Notes under the pieces: generated by a model
Seen by the model: only the letters and a program-made list of their open reading frames with translations
What the model was told of the DNA's origin: nothing
Database searches by the model: none
Made by a program: the position numbers and the translations under genes
Part shown: one piece after another, positions 42,287 through 51,128 of the stretch
Numbering within the stretch: position 1 is the first letter of the stretch
Layout of the letters: the number at the start of each line of letters is the position of its first letter
From: an uncultured Verrucomicrobiota bacterium
GTDB lineage: Bacteria; Verrucomicrobiota; Kiritimatiellia; CAIVKH01
Direction of reading: 5' to 3'
Length of the DNA: 64,000 bases
Assembly (NCBI GenBank): GCA_937873455.1
Contig: CALMYG010000043.1
Span: 186,001 to 250,000 of the forward strand

Positions 42287-44917
42287 TCATCGAGTAGAAT
42301 CGGCGGCGCCCCCCCCGGTGTTGGTAACCGCGCCGCTAATCACCTCCACCCTGACATCGTCAATCCACACATAGTCGTCTGACGCCATGCCTGAGGACGA
42401 AAGAAAGCGGAGATGCGTATTCGTGGTTAAAAACGCGGCCAAACTGTAGTTGGTAGTCAGATAGGCCGCATCGGTTCCCGGGCCGGCAATGCGCCCAAGC
42501 TCGGTCCAGGTCGACCCGTTGGCGGAGGCGGAAATAGAGACGAAATCGCTGCTATTATCCATGCTATCGCGGCGATACGAAAACGAGAGCGTGGCATTGG
42601 TGAACTGGGCCAGGTTGAGTCGCCGGATCGCGCCACGGGTGTAACTGCTGTATCCGCGCAGGCGCATGGCGTACTCCTTCGCCGGAGCGGCGGCATCCGT
42701 CATGATGCGCACATAGCCGGATCCGGGTCCGTCCGACTCCCCCGCTTCCGTCCAGTTGCCGTTCCAGGCAAGACGACCGTCGCTGCCCGCGTAATGGGCC
42801 TGGTTAAAGTAATCGGCGAAATACCAATGGTTGGATGGCCCGGAAAGCACAATCCGCGTGCTGTTGGGTATCCAGGCGGTATAGGGCGGAACGGCATCGG
42901 TGAGACGAATCCCGGTCTGTGTCACCTGGGAGGTATTCGCAATAAAAAGGGTGTAGTGAATATCATCACCGGGATAAAGCGGCTCATTGGGGAAGGAAGC
43001 CTTGGCCAGACTCAAACCATACCGGGCGATGGGAATAAATACATGGGATTCATGCTGCACCACCACGGCGTTAATGACGCCAAGCTCATTCTCGGGAAAG
43101 GGATCCAGAACCGTCACCACATAGTCAACCACGCAGGTGGCGCCGACCATCAACGTACCGATGTTCAAACCGCTTTCATCCAGCGGAAAAGCAGTGAGCG
43201 CCGGCGGGACCGCATTATCGGGAACCGGAACACCATTGAGGGTCGTGCTGTTGGCTTTGTATTCCGCGTTTGCCGCCCCGGCATCGAAGAGTATGACATT
43301 ATGCTCGTTGTTAAAACCCTCGTTGGCGACATGGATGCGAAAACGGATTTCATCGCCGGCGTTGGCGGCCTCCGGTTGGTTTCCTTCCATCCCCACAATG
43401 GTCCAGTTTTTGACCGAGGGGAGTGTAGGAAACGGCAGCACCTCGGTACCCATATCAAGAAAAGGATTCCCGGTCCCGGCGACATCCGGATCCAATCCCC
43501 ACGCGCAGGCGATCGGAGTGCCATCCAGCGTGTAAATCCGCATGCGTGACTGGTCGCGGTCGCTGTTGTCGTAAATTTTCAACCGGGCCAACCGGAGGAG
43601 GTTGGTGTGAAAATCGTAGCGCCTGCCCAAGGGATCGGTTAGCGGTCCGGTCTCCGGGTTTCCGTCGAAATCGACATACACGGTTGTATTGCTCAATGCC
43701 GCCACCCAGATCGGGCTGCCGTTGTATTGAATGGGCGCCCCCCCCGCTCCTGGAGCCCACGGCACCAGCGCCATGGTGGTCAGCATCTTGTCGGACAGCA
43801 AGCCATAACCCCAATCGTGGGCCTGATTTGCGCCGGCGGGCTTTCGGGCATCCATGGTCATCGCCGGAATGAAATAATGGCCATTGGTATTAAAAAACCG
43901 GGCGGCGGTATTGGTGGGCATGACAAACGTATTCACCCCGTTTGCGGCCACGGTAACCGTGCTGGTGCTGCGCATGGTTTCACACACGATGGGAATGGCA
44001 TGGGGATTCGGGTTAAAAAGCCAAATCTCGGCAAGATATCCGTTGGTGGCGCTGCATACCGGACTGTAGTAACTGGTATCCCACATATGCTCGGGATACA
44101 GGGTGAACCAGCGCATTTCATAATTGGATCCGATATCGCCGGTCAGCAAATGGGCCTGTACCGGCTTGGAGGCGCGCAGGGTGGCGCCGGCGTGGACATT
44201 CGGCACTTCGCGGTGTTCACCCATATTGAGATAGACCGTTTCCTCGAAGATGCCGTCATTGTTGGCGTCAACTTCCAGGATCGTGGAATTGAAGCTGGCC
44301 ATTACCGAAAGGGTCGAATACTCAAACATCTCGTTGGTGCTGACGTTGACACCCACCGGCGCGCGGAAAAGGAAGCCGTGCTGTCCGACGTGCATCACTT
44401 GTTTTGCATCAGCCAAAACCTCGCCCGGTTGAGGTGCGTACATGGCCCGGGTCATGGACACCGGGCGGGTTACGGCGAACCGGTCGCCACCGTCAAAGAG
44501 AAAATTTGCGGGATTGCGCGGAACCGGGATGTCGGTCTGCAGCGTGACAATCGTGCCTTCCCCGATCCGGTCCACGGCGAAACCGGGTGGAATGCCGTTG
44601 GCGGGATTGTTATCGCCCCACACCTGGGTGGTGCTTTGGGTCGGCTGGGTGATGTTGCTTTCGTAACCATCCTCCCAATGATCATAATATATCACGGTAT
44701 TACTGACGCCGCCGGCAATGGAAATAATGCTACGCAGCGTCGACCCGATGTTTCCGCTGAAATTATCGATGGAACGGAGCGCCAGATGCACGGTGTCTTC
44801 CTTCAGCGGGACAAAATAAAATTGCGCGGCGGCATCGCCTCGCGCGGGAGCGGCAAACAACAGAACGGTTGCCATGACCGACCCCATCAACAGACCGACT
44901 CGCTTGTTTTTTTTCAT
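42287..44917 (-). CDS. Giant secreted repeat protein, upstream part of a split gene
   Basis: 876 residues with a signal peptide (MKKNKRVGLLMGSVMATVLLF, cleavage near residue 28). A large N-terminal domain (about 30-520) contains IgG-binding-like beta motifs such as DHWEDGYESNITQP, a wording found in IgGFc-type and gliding-motility adhesin domains. DUF11 modules follow (about 525-620 and 640-700), the second interrupted by a jelly-roll-like module (about 720-870). The protein stops within the second DUF11 module just after an 8-G tract. It begins 3 bases after the 297-residue gene, so they form an operon. Confidence 0.8.
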   Translation of the reverse strand: MKKNKRVGLLMGSVMATVLLFAAPARGDAAAQFYFVPLKEDTVHLALRSIDNFSGNIGSTLRSIISIAGGVSNTVIYYDHWEDGYESNITQPTQSTTQVWGDNNPANGIPPGFAVDRIGEGTIVTLQTDIPVPRNPANFLFDGGDRFAVTRPVSMTRAMYAPQPGEVLADAKQVMHVGQHGFLFRAPVGVNVSTNEMFEYSTLSVMASFNSTILEVDANNDGIFEETVYLNMGEHREVPNVHAGATLRASKPVQAHLLTGDIGSNYEMRWFTLYPEHMWDTSYYSPVCSATNGYLAEIWLFNPNPHAIPIVCETMRSTSTVTVAANGVNTFVMPTNTAARFFNTNGHYFIPAMTMDARKPAGANQAHDWGYGLLSDKMLTTMALVPWAPGAGGAPIQYNGSPIWVAALSNTTVYVDFDGNPETGPLTDPLGRRYDFHTNLLRLARLKIYDNSDRDQSRMRIYTLDGTPIACAWGLDPDVAGTGNPFLDMGTEVLPFPTLPSVKNWTIVGMEGNQPEAANAGDEIRFRIHVANEGFNNEHNVILFDAGAANAEYKANSTTLNGVPVPDNAVPPALTAFPLDESGLNIGTLMVGATCVVDYVVTVLDPFPENELGVINAVVVQHESHVFIPIARYGLSLAKASFPNEPLYPGDDIHYTLFIANTSQVTQTGIRLTDAVPPYTAWIPNSTRIVLSGPSNHWYFADYFNQAHYAGSDGRLAWNGNWTEAGESDGPGSGYVRIMTDAAAPAKEYAMRLRGYSSYTRGAIRRLNLAQFTNATLSFSYRRDSMDNSSDFVSISASANGSTWTELGRIAGPGTDAAYLTTNYSLAAFLTTNTHLRFLSSSGMASDDYVWIDDVRVEVISGAVTNTGGGAADSTR
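42309..42316 (-). other. Eight-base G tract that breaks the giant secreted gene
   Basis: On the minus strand, ACC GGGGGGGG CGCC. With eight Gs the frame ends at TGA (42287). With seven Gs it reads on as TGGAPPILLDDYTLESGFSV and enters the downstream open frame without a stop. It may be phase variation, a natural inactivating mutation or a homopolymer sequencing error. Confidence 0.8.
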
Positions 44918-44920
44918 GGG

Positions 44921-45814
44921 TTATTCCGCGGCGGACTTGCTTACCCGTATGCGCAGGCTGGACAACGTCGCCTTCTCCCCGTTGATCGTGGCCCACAGAT
45001 CATCATCATTGCCGTGGTAGATGGCGATGGTTTCATAATCATCGGGCGCTTCCTCATTCTGGCGCTGAACTTCGTATTGACGGCCGCGGGCGCTTCTCCA
45101 AGCCATGCGCCACAGGACTCCCTCAACATGCTCCAGGGTATGTATCTTCAACAAACATGCATCCGAAGCCGGATCAGTGCCGGCCAGGACCTCCTCGGTA
45201 TCGGTGAAGCCGTCCCCATCGGTATCGGGATTGTTTAAATCGGTCCCATAACTTTTCTCCCAGGAGTTATGAAGACCGTCCTGATCGTCGTCGTTATCGT
45301 CCAGGGGTTGTATGCCGGCATCAAACCGCGCGATGAAATTCTCGTTTTCCGACCAACTGACCGTGAACACCTGCGAGTCCTGGTAAAAAGAAGCTTCTTC
45401 CACACTCGCGGCATTGAATACACGTACAAAAATACGAGTTCCGGAAGCCGGCCGGGGCGTAAGCACCAAGCTAAATTTACCGGTGCGAGACCGAAGAATG
45501 GAAACACCGGCGCCAATACGACTGGCCACCAGCAAGTCTGTTCGGGTATCAGCGGTTCCGAGGCGATCCGGCGGATAAACGACCCCATCGGCCGTTCGAT
45601 ACACGTGAACAAGACAGCCGACCTGATCTTCCCCCTCGCTTCCAGCCCTCTCCAGATCGGTCCCCTTCAACAAGGCATTGTATTCATCGCGAAGACCATC
45701 CGTCACTGAAATCAACTGCGAAACCACCGGGGGAGCCGCCGCGAATCCGAAGCCGCTGACCAGGGATAAACCCATTGCCATTGTGACCCCTAACACCATC
45801 CGGCTTGCATGCAT
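44921..45814 (-). CDS. Secreted protein with EF-hand/thrombospondin-type-3-like calcium repeat
   Basis: 297 residues. A signal peptide (cleavage near residue 27, FAAAPP) precedes a beta-rich domain of about 150 residues. At about 180-225 lies a Ca-binding run of the thrombospondin type 3 kind: DDNDDDQDGLHN, then NNPDTDGDGFTDTEEVLAGTDP. The last 70 residues are a small beta domain (VEGVLWRMAWRSARGRQYEVQRQ). GAGGGTGG precedes the ATG by 5 bases. It leads the operon with the split giant protein and may be a partner or a stalk cap. Confidence 0.8.
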   Translation of the reverse strand: MHASRMVLGVTMAMGLSLVSGFGFAAAPPVVSQLISVTDGLRDEYNALLKGTDLERAGSEGEDQVGCLVHVYRTADGVVYPPDRLGTADTRTDLLVASRIGAGVSILRSRTGKFSLVLTPRPASGTRIFVRVFNAASVEEASFYQDSQVFTVSWSENENFIARFDAGIQPLDDNDDDQDGLHNSWEKSYGTDLNNPDTDGDGFTDTEEVLAGTDPASDACLLKIHTLEHVEGVLWRMAWRSARGRQYEVQRQNEEAPDDYETIAIYHGNDDDLWATINGEKATLSSLRIRVSKSAAE

Positions 45815-46041
45815 GAAACCACCCTCTTGATTGGGAGACTAGTCCCGCTACCAAAGCGAAAGCAACCAGCAAGTCAAAAGTTTTACTAAATTGCGACTTC
45901 GCCTGATTAACCGTTTAATCATTACCACTATAGATACCTGCTTTTACCGGGTTGATGGGTTCGGAAACCGGGCAAATCGCCTGACCCACCAGAAATTCTT
46001 AATGACGTATCCTGAACGAATTCCTAGAATCGATATAAGCT

Positions 46042-47034
46042 ATGGCCCCACATCCGGATACCTCTGAAGCGTTGGCGGATTTTTCCCACCTGACGCCTGA
46101 CTATGTCCTGGATCAGATTGAAAAAACGCTAGCCTGTTCCTGTACCAACCTCTGCCGCCCGCTCAACAGCTACATCAACCGGGTTTACGAAGTGCAAACC
46201 GCGGACGGTCGCTGGGTCATCATAAAATTTTACCGCCCCGGCCGCTGGTCGGAGAGTGCATTGCGGGATGAGTTGACCTTCCTGCGGGAACTGGCTGGCG
46301 AGGAATTACCCGTCGTCGCCCCCTTGGTAGCGACCGGGGACGGCTTGTCGCGCGATGCGCACGGAGTCTTCTTTTCGATCTTTCCCAAGATGGGCGGACG
46401 CCCGCTGGTCGAACCATCACCGGATCGCTGGCGGGAGCTTGGTCGCCTGCTCGCCCGCGTCCATGCGGTCGGCGCGCGCCAACCGCCGGAAAACCGCGTC
46501 CGGCTGCATCCGGAATACGTTACGCTGGATCATCTAGATGCGATTCTCGCGGTCCCCTTCCCTTACGAAAGCCTCCGCCTCGACTACGCCGACGCGGTCG
46601 AGGACCTGATTGATATGATCGTCCCCCGCTTCGATGATCTGGACATGATTCGGATTCACGGCGATTGCCATGCCCAGAACCTGCTTGATCGCCCCGATGA
46701 ACCGTTGACCCTGATCGATTTTGACGATATGGCGGTTGGACCGGCCATACAGGATCTGTGGATGCTGCTTCCGGATCGACTCGAACGCGCCCGCCCGGAA
46801 TTCTCATGGTTACGGGAAGGCTACGCGACCTTTCGCTCCTTTCCGGATCACGAAACGAAAATCATCGAATCGTTGCGGGCGATGCGTTACGTTCATTACA
46901 CCGCATGGTGCGCCCGCCAGAAGGCGGACGGCGGATTTAACCGGCTTTCCCCGGATTGGGGGTCGGAGTCTTATTGGAAAAAAGAAATGGATGATTTACG
47001 GCGGCAAATGGCGTTAATTCGTCAAGCGCCCTAA
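46042..47034 (+). CDS. srkA: Stress response kinase A (YihE/RdoA-like Ser/Thr kinase)
   Basis: 330 residues. An aminoglycoside-phosphotransferase-like kinase: Lys in VIIKFYRPGRWSE, the catalytic loop IRIHGDCHAQNLL and Mg-binding Asp in TLIDFDDMAVGPAIQDLWML. The SNSYINRVYEVQ-like opening (LNSYINRVYEVQ) is the SrkA family signature. In E. coli it counters death caused by the MazF/Cpx stress pathways. It is divergent from the secreted-protein operon (about 230 bases, no gene seen between). Cls follows at 21 bases. Confidence 0.9.
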   Translation: MAPHPDTSEALADFSHLTPDYVLDQIEKTLACSCTNLCRPLNSYINRVYEVQTADGRWVIIKFYRPGRWSESALRDELTFLRELAGEELPVVAPLVATGDGLSRDAHGVFFSIFPKMGGRPLVEPSPDRWRELGRLLARVHAVGARQPPENRVRLHPEYVTLDHLDAILAVPFPYESLRLDYADAVEDLIDMIVPRFDDLDMIRIHGDCHAQNLLDRPDEPLTLIDFDDMAVGPAIQDLWMLLPDRLERARPEFSWLREGYATFRSFPDHETKIIESLRAMRYVHYTAWCARQKADGGFNRLSPDWGSESYWKKEMDDLRRQMALIRQAP

Positions 47035-47055
47035 CCGCCTCAACCGGGCATTCCC

Positions 47056-48570
47056 ATGAACGTTCTGGCTTATGAAGCGGTCGGTGAAACCGCTTTTTGG
47101 CAGATGCTTTCGTTATCATCGATCCTGCATCTGGCCGCGTTTGTTTGGGTGGCGCAGCACCTGATCCGCCATCGCCGCGATCCGGTTTCCATGATGTTGT
47201 GGATCATGGTGGCTTGGACCCTCCCCTTCTTCGGCTTCGTGCTCTACCTGACGTTTGGCATCAACCGCGTGGCCGCCAAAAGCTGGAAAAAAGAAAGTGC
47301 GAATCGCCGCTTTCTCGATGAACGCACATCCCGGGAGGCCGCCGAACTGCCCTTATCCTATTGGCACTCGATCCGAGCCGCGGTGGCGCACGAACCCGCC
47401 GCTCCCGTCGCCCGGGCCATCGACCGCGTCGTTGCCGCCGAGGTAACGGACCATCCCCTGCTTGGCGGCAATCGCATTGATCTGCTGATCGACGGCGATG
47501 AAGCCTTCCCGCGCATGATGGCGGCAATCGAGTCCGCGCGTAACCACATCCACCTGCAAAGCTTCATCATCGGCAACGACGTGGTCGGCAAGGCCCTGAT
47601 GGACCGGCTGGCCGCCAAAGCGCGCGAAGGGGTTCGGGTCCGGGTGTTGTACGACCGGTTTGGCTCCACCTTCGCCGTGCTGGGCGGCCTCTTCTACCGC
47701 TACCGGAACGTGCCGAACCTCCATATCGCCGGATGGTCCATGGCTCGCCTGTTTAAAAAACAATTTCCAGTGAATCTGCGCAATCACCGCAAAGTGCTGA
47801 TTGTCGATGGCGTCACCGGCTTTACCGGTGGCATCAACCTTCAGGCCAAGAACATCACCCGCGAAAAACAGAGCCCCATCCGCGACTACCATGTCGCGCT
47901 CGCCGGCCCCATTGTTTCGGAACTCCAATATACGTTTTTGCGCGATTGGTATTACATTACCGATGAGGACCCGGACCACCTTCTTTGCGCCGAACATTTC
48001 CCCCGCCTTGAGCCGCAAGGTTCGGCGGCGATTCGAATGATCAATGGCGGACCCGCCACCGAGCTCGACGAGATTTGCGATACGCTGTTCGCGTGCCTGG
48101 TGAGTGCGCAAAAACAAATTCTCGCCGTAACCCCGTACTTTATCCCCACCTCCGATATCATTCGCGGCCTGCGTCATGCCGCGCTGCGCGGCGTCGATGT
48201 CCGCGTGGTCGTGCCGCAAAAAAACAACCATGTCTATGCCGGGTGGGCCGGTCGCGCCTACTACGACGAACTACTCGAGTCCGGGGTGCGGGTATACGAA
48301 CGCCGCCCGCCGTTCATGCATGCCAAGGGCCTGCTGATTGATGACGAGGTCGCCATGATCGGCACGGCCAATCTTGATGTTCGCAGTTTGAAGCTTAATT
48401 ACGAAACCAATCTTCTGGTTTACGACGACGGATTTATCAACCGCCTCAAGGCGGTCATGCTGGACGAACTCGCCCGCAGCCATGAAATTGATCTGAACCT
48501 GTGGCGTCAGCGCCCGCTGGGGCAACGCATGAAGGAAAACGCCAGCAGCATGCTGACCCCCATCCTCTAG
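47056..48570 (+). CDS. cls: Cardiolipin synthase
   Basis: 504 residues. Two membrane helices at the N-terminus (about 18-60) fit Cls anchors. Two phospholipase-D HKD motifs are complete: HRKVLIVDGVTGFTGG and HAKGLLIDDEVAMIGTANLD. It joins two phosphatidylglycerols, or PG with another phospholipid, to make cardiolipin in the inner membrane. The C-terminus RPLGQRMKENASSMLTPIL matches Cls-type tails. Convergent with the DCC gene. Confidence 0.95.
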   Translation: MNVLAYEAVGETAFWQMLSLSSILHLAAFVWVAQHLIRHRRDPVSMMLWIMVAWTLPFFGFVLYLTFGINRVAAKSWKKESANRRFLDERTSREAAELPLSYWHSIRAAVAHEPAAPVARAIDRVVAAEVTDHPLLGGNRIDLLIDGDEAFPRMMAAIESARNHIHLQSFIIGNDVVGKALMDRLAAKAREGVRVRVLYDRFGSTFAVLGGLFYRYRNVPNLHIAGWSMARLFKKQFPVNLRNHRKVLIVDGVTGFTGGINLQAKNITREKQSPIRDYHVALAGPIVSELQYTFLRDWYYITDEDPDHLLCAEHFPRLEPQGSAAIRMINGGPATELDEICDTLFACLVSAQKQILAVTPYFIPTSDIIRGLRHAALRGVDVRVVVPQKNNHVYAGWAGRAYYDELLESGVRVYERRPPFMHAKGLLIDDEVAMIGTANLDVRSLKLNYETNLLVYDDGFINRLKAVMLDELARSHEIDLNLWRQRPLGQRMKENASSMLTPIL

Positions 48571-48573
48571 AGG

Positions 48574-48599
48574 CGGGATCAGACGAGAAAACGATCCCG
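48574..48599. terminator. Possible bidirectional hairpin between cls and the DCC gene
   Basis: CGGGATC (48574-48580) and GATCCCG (48593-48599) form a 7-base stem with a 12-base A-rich loop in the convergent gap, and the stem runs into the 3' end of the DCC gene. It lacks a T run on either side, so it is at best a weak terminator. Confidence 0.3.
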
Positions 48600-48983
48600 G
48601 ATATCAGGCGTCGGCAAGGGGCACTCCGCAACCTTCCCGAACCACCGATAACGGTGGCGGGCGATCCACCGGTAGACCGCATCGCGCAACGGCCGCGGGA
48701 CAACGATGAGGATATATAGCAGCGGCCAGAGCCCGCGCAACCGCCGGGCGATCCGCAATGCCGCCGTGCTTTGATCGTACAGTTGGTCCCCTTCCGCGAG
48801 GATGATACTGCCACGATCCGAAGGCGGCCGCCCTCCCCGAATCAATGCCGCCTTCGCCACCGGAGTATCCAAGGGAGCAAACAAAAAACGAGCGCCAGGA
48901 TCGCGGCGAATAATGAACGATACCGCCCCGTGACACAGCAGGCAGTGCCCGTCAAAATAAATGATGTCCGGTTTCATTTCCAC
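48579..48983 (-). CDS. DUF393 thiol-disulfide oxidoreductase (DCC family)
   Basis: 134 residues. The defining motif is Asp11-Gly-His-Cys14-Leu-Leu-Cys17 (YFDGHCLLCHGAV), followed by FIIRRDPGARFLFAPLDT and the family's RIARRLRGLWPLLYIL. DCC proteins are thioredoxin-fold redox enzymes of uncertain substrate. It is divergent from the helicase gene across about 220 bases. Confidence 0.9.
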   Translation of the reverse strand: MEMKPDIIYFDGHCLLCHGAVSFIIRRDPGARFLFAPLDTPVAKAALIRGGRPPSDRGSIILAEGDQLYDQSTAALRIARRLRGLWPLLYILIVVPRPLRDAVYRWIARHRYRWFGKVAECPLPTPDIRDRFLV

Positions 48984-49037
48984 CCTTACACCATAACCCT
49001 AATCGGGATCGTTGACCACTACCGGCACGCGACGCTG

Positions 49038-49109
49038 AAATAATCCGCAAAACCACATTGGGGCGGAGCAAAACGAGACCGCGTTGGCGCAAAATAATCC
49101 GCAAAACCA
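49038..49109. repeat. Direct 18-base repeats upstream of the DEAD-box helicase
   Basis: AAATAATCCGCAAAACCA occurs at 49038-49055 and again at 49092-49109, 54 bases apart start to start, identical in both copies. Both are in the 222-base gap between the DCC gene and the helicase gene. They could be protein-binding sites or remnants of a small duplication. I see no further copy in the window. Confidence 0.6.
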
Positions 49110-49205
49110 TTGACGGGCCAAGGGTTTTCGATCATAAGACTCCTACCGATCCTTCGGCCCGGTATAGAACCGCACGACCAGGGATCATGAAAAAGCATAA
49201 TCGTT

Positions 49206-50903
49206 ATGGTACGTTCCCTTATTAAAAAGGTGTTGAAAAGCCTCACCTCCGGCAAAAAGGCTCCCACTGAAAAAACCGAATCAGCGCCACCATCGGCTGC
49301 TGCGGAAAAGTCACCGGAAAACGAGTTCCGCCCCGGTCAGCGCCCTTCTCATCCCGGTCGCAAGGAGCGCTCCTCCGGCGGCCCCCGACGCGAGGGCGGT
49401 CGCGAAGACCGCCCCCCGCGCCATCACCAAGCCGATGACCAAGAGCGTCGCGGACGCAACCGGCGCCGCGGTGAACGCCCGCACCAGGAAAACAAACCCG
49501 GTGAACCCAAACCGGAACGCCGGTCGCACGCCGCACCGGAAACGCCTCGAGCCGACCGCCATGAAGGCTGGAGCCTCAAAGACTACGACATCCCGGTTTC
49601 CGCGGGGAAAACTCGCTTTTATGATCTTAACATCCACGACCGGCTCCTCCACGCCGTCGCCGATCTTGGATTCCAATACTGTACCCCGATCCAAGCCGAG
49701 GTCTTGCCTTACACCCTCACCGGTCGCGATGCCTTCGGCCAGGCACAAACCGGAACCGGCAAAACCGCCGCGTTTGTCCTGGCGACCCTTGACTATTTCC
49801 TTCGGCATCCCCGTCAAGGGGAAGCACGGGTCGGCCGCCCGCGCGCCCTGGTCATCGCTCCGACCCGGGAATTGGTCATGCAAATCTACAACGATGCCGT
49901 TGCGCTCGGCAAATACACCGAGTTTGAATTTGCGGTCCTGTTCGGCGGTATGGATTACGAAAAACAGCAACGCCAACTGCAGAACAAAGTAATCGACATG
50001 GTCTGCGCGACTCCCGGACGTTTGCTCGACTTCAAACGGCGGGGGGATCTCGACCTCGGCGGCGTCGAAGTATTGATCCTTGACGAAGCGGACCGCATGC
50101 TGGACATGGGCTTTATTCCCGACGTCCGCGAAATTGTGCACAGCACGCCCCCCAAGCATAAACGGCAAACGCTGTTTTTCAGCGCCACCTTCACCGACGA
50201 AATCAAGCGCTTGGCTACGCAATGGACCAAAGACCCGGTGACCATCACGATCACCCCGGAAAGCGTGGCGGTCGACACCGTCGAGCAGGTGGTTTACATC
50301 GTCACCCTCAACGAGCGCTTCGCATTGGTGCATCACATCTTGAGCCGTCCGGACATGGAGCGCGCCATCATTTTCGTCAACCGCCGCTACGAGGCGGAGA
50401 AACTTGCCGATCAGTTGCACCGTTATGGTTTCCAGTGCGACTTGTTATCCGGCGCGGTGCCCCAGAACAAACGCATGCGGACCCTGGAAATGTTCAAGGA
50501 AGGTAAACTGCAGGTTCTGGTTGCCACCGATGTCGCCGGACGCGGCCTCCACGTCGAGGGGGTCAGCCATGTGATCAACTTCAGCCTCCCGGAGGACCCG
50601 GAAGACTACGTGCACCGGATCGGCCGCACCGGGCGGGCCGGCGCCACCGGCATTTCCATCAGCTTCGCCACCGAGGACGACGCCTACAACATTCCGGCGA
50701 TTGAAAAATTTATTGGGCGATCCCTCCCCTGCACGCATCCGGAGGATGGCTGGCTGGTGCTCCCCGAGCCGCCCTCGGGTGTCAAAGCGCCCCTGCATCG
50801 ATCCACCTCCCGCCCCCCGCGCCCGAATCGGCCAGGAGGACGCGGCGGCCCGCGCCCTGGGGGACGACCGGGTGGCGGACGTCGTCCTCCCCGAAAAGCT
50901 TGA
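49206..50903 (+). CDS. DEAD-box RNA helicase (RhlE-like)
   Basis: 565 residues. A charged, disordered N-terminus of about 120 residues (PEKSPENEF, RREGGREDRPPRH) and a Pro/Gly/Arg-rich C-terminal tail (about 535-565) flank a complete helicase core: Q-motif CTPIQAEVLP, Walker A AQTGTGKTAAF, Ia PTRELVM, II LDEADRMLDMGF, III FFSATFT, IV IIFVNRR, V ATDVAGRGL and VI HRIGRTGRAG. It is likely to work in ribosome assembly or mRNA turnover. Basic tails are typical of RhlB/RhlE-type helicases that bind RNA. Confidence 0.93.
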   Translation: MVRSLIKKVLKSLTSGKKAPTEKTESAPPSAAAEKSPENEFRPGQRPSHPGRKERSSGGPRREGGREDRPPRHHQADDQERRGRNRRRGERPHQENKPGEPKPERRSHAAPETPRADRHEGWSLKDYDIPVSAGKTRFYDLNIHDRLLHAVADLGFQYCTPIQAEVLPYTLTGRDAFGQAQTGTGKTAAFVLATLDYFLRHPRQGEARVGRPRALVIAPTRELVMQIYNDAVALGKYTEFEFAVLFGGMDYEKQQRQLQNKVIDMVCATPGRLLDFKRRGDLDLGGVEVLILDEADRMLDMGFIPDVREIVHSTPPKHKRQTLFFSATFTDEIKRLATQWTKDPVTITITPESVAVDTVEQVVYIVTLNERFALVHHILSRPDMERAIIFVNRRYEAEKLADQLHRYGFQCDLLSGAVPQNKRMRTLEMFKEGKLQVLVATDVAGRGLHVEGVSHVINFSLPEDPEDYVHRIGRTGRAGATGISISFATEDDAYNIPAIEKFIGRSLPCTHPEDGWLVLPEPPSGVKAPLHRSTSRPPRPNRPGGRGGPRPGGRPGGGRRPPRKA

Positions 50904-50935
50904 GCAGAGGAAGAAACAGGAAAGTGGCGGGAAAA

Positions 50936-51009
50936 TGGAGCGGGCAGCGGGAATCGAACCCGCCTGGCTAGCTTGGAAGGCTAGAACTTTACCACTAAGC
51001 TATGCCCGC
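50936..51009 (-). tRNA. tRNA-Gly (anticodon TCC), CCA encoded
   Basis: On the minus strand GCGGGCA at the 5' end pairs with TGCCCGC at the 3' end. The D-arm (GCTTAGTGGTAAAGT), the anticodon stem CTAGC with loop CTTCCAA (anticodon TCC) and the T-arm GCGGGTTCGATTCCCGC are all present. A discriminator T is followed by genomic CCA. It lies 32 bases downstream of the helicase gene and is transcribed towards it. Confidence 0.95.
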
Positions 51010-51128
51010 TAACAAACTCGTCATAACCATAATGATTGCCCGGCCAAGGTCAAGCCTGCGATGGTATTGTTTCAAAACAACGTGCATTCCCAATAAAATG
51101 TGCTAGGTTCCCGCGAAGGCAACATATC

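Noticed and set aside
43727..45238. Plus-strand reading frame of about 500 codons
   Set aside because: It is antisense to the secreted repeat proteins, which have signal peptides and domain structure.
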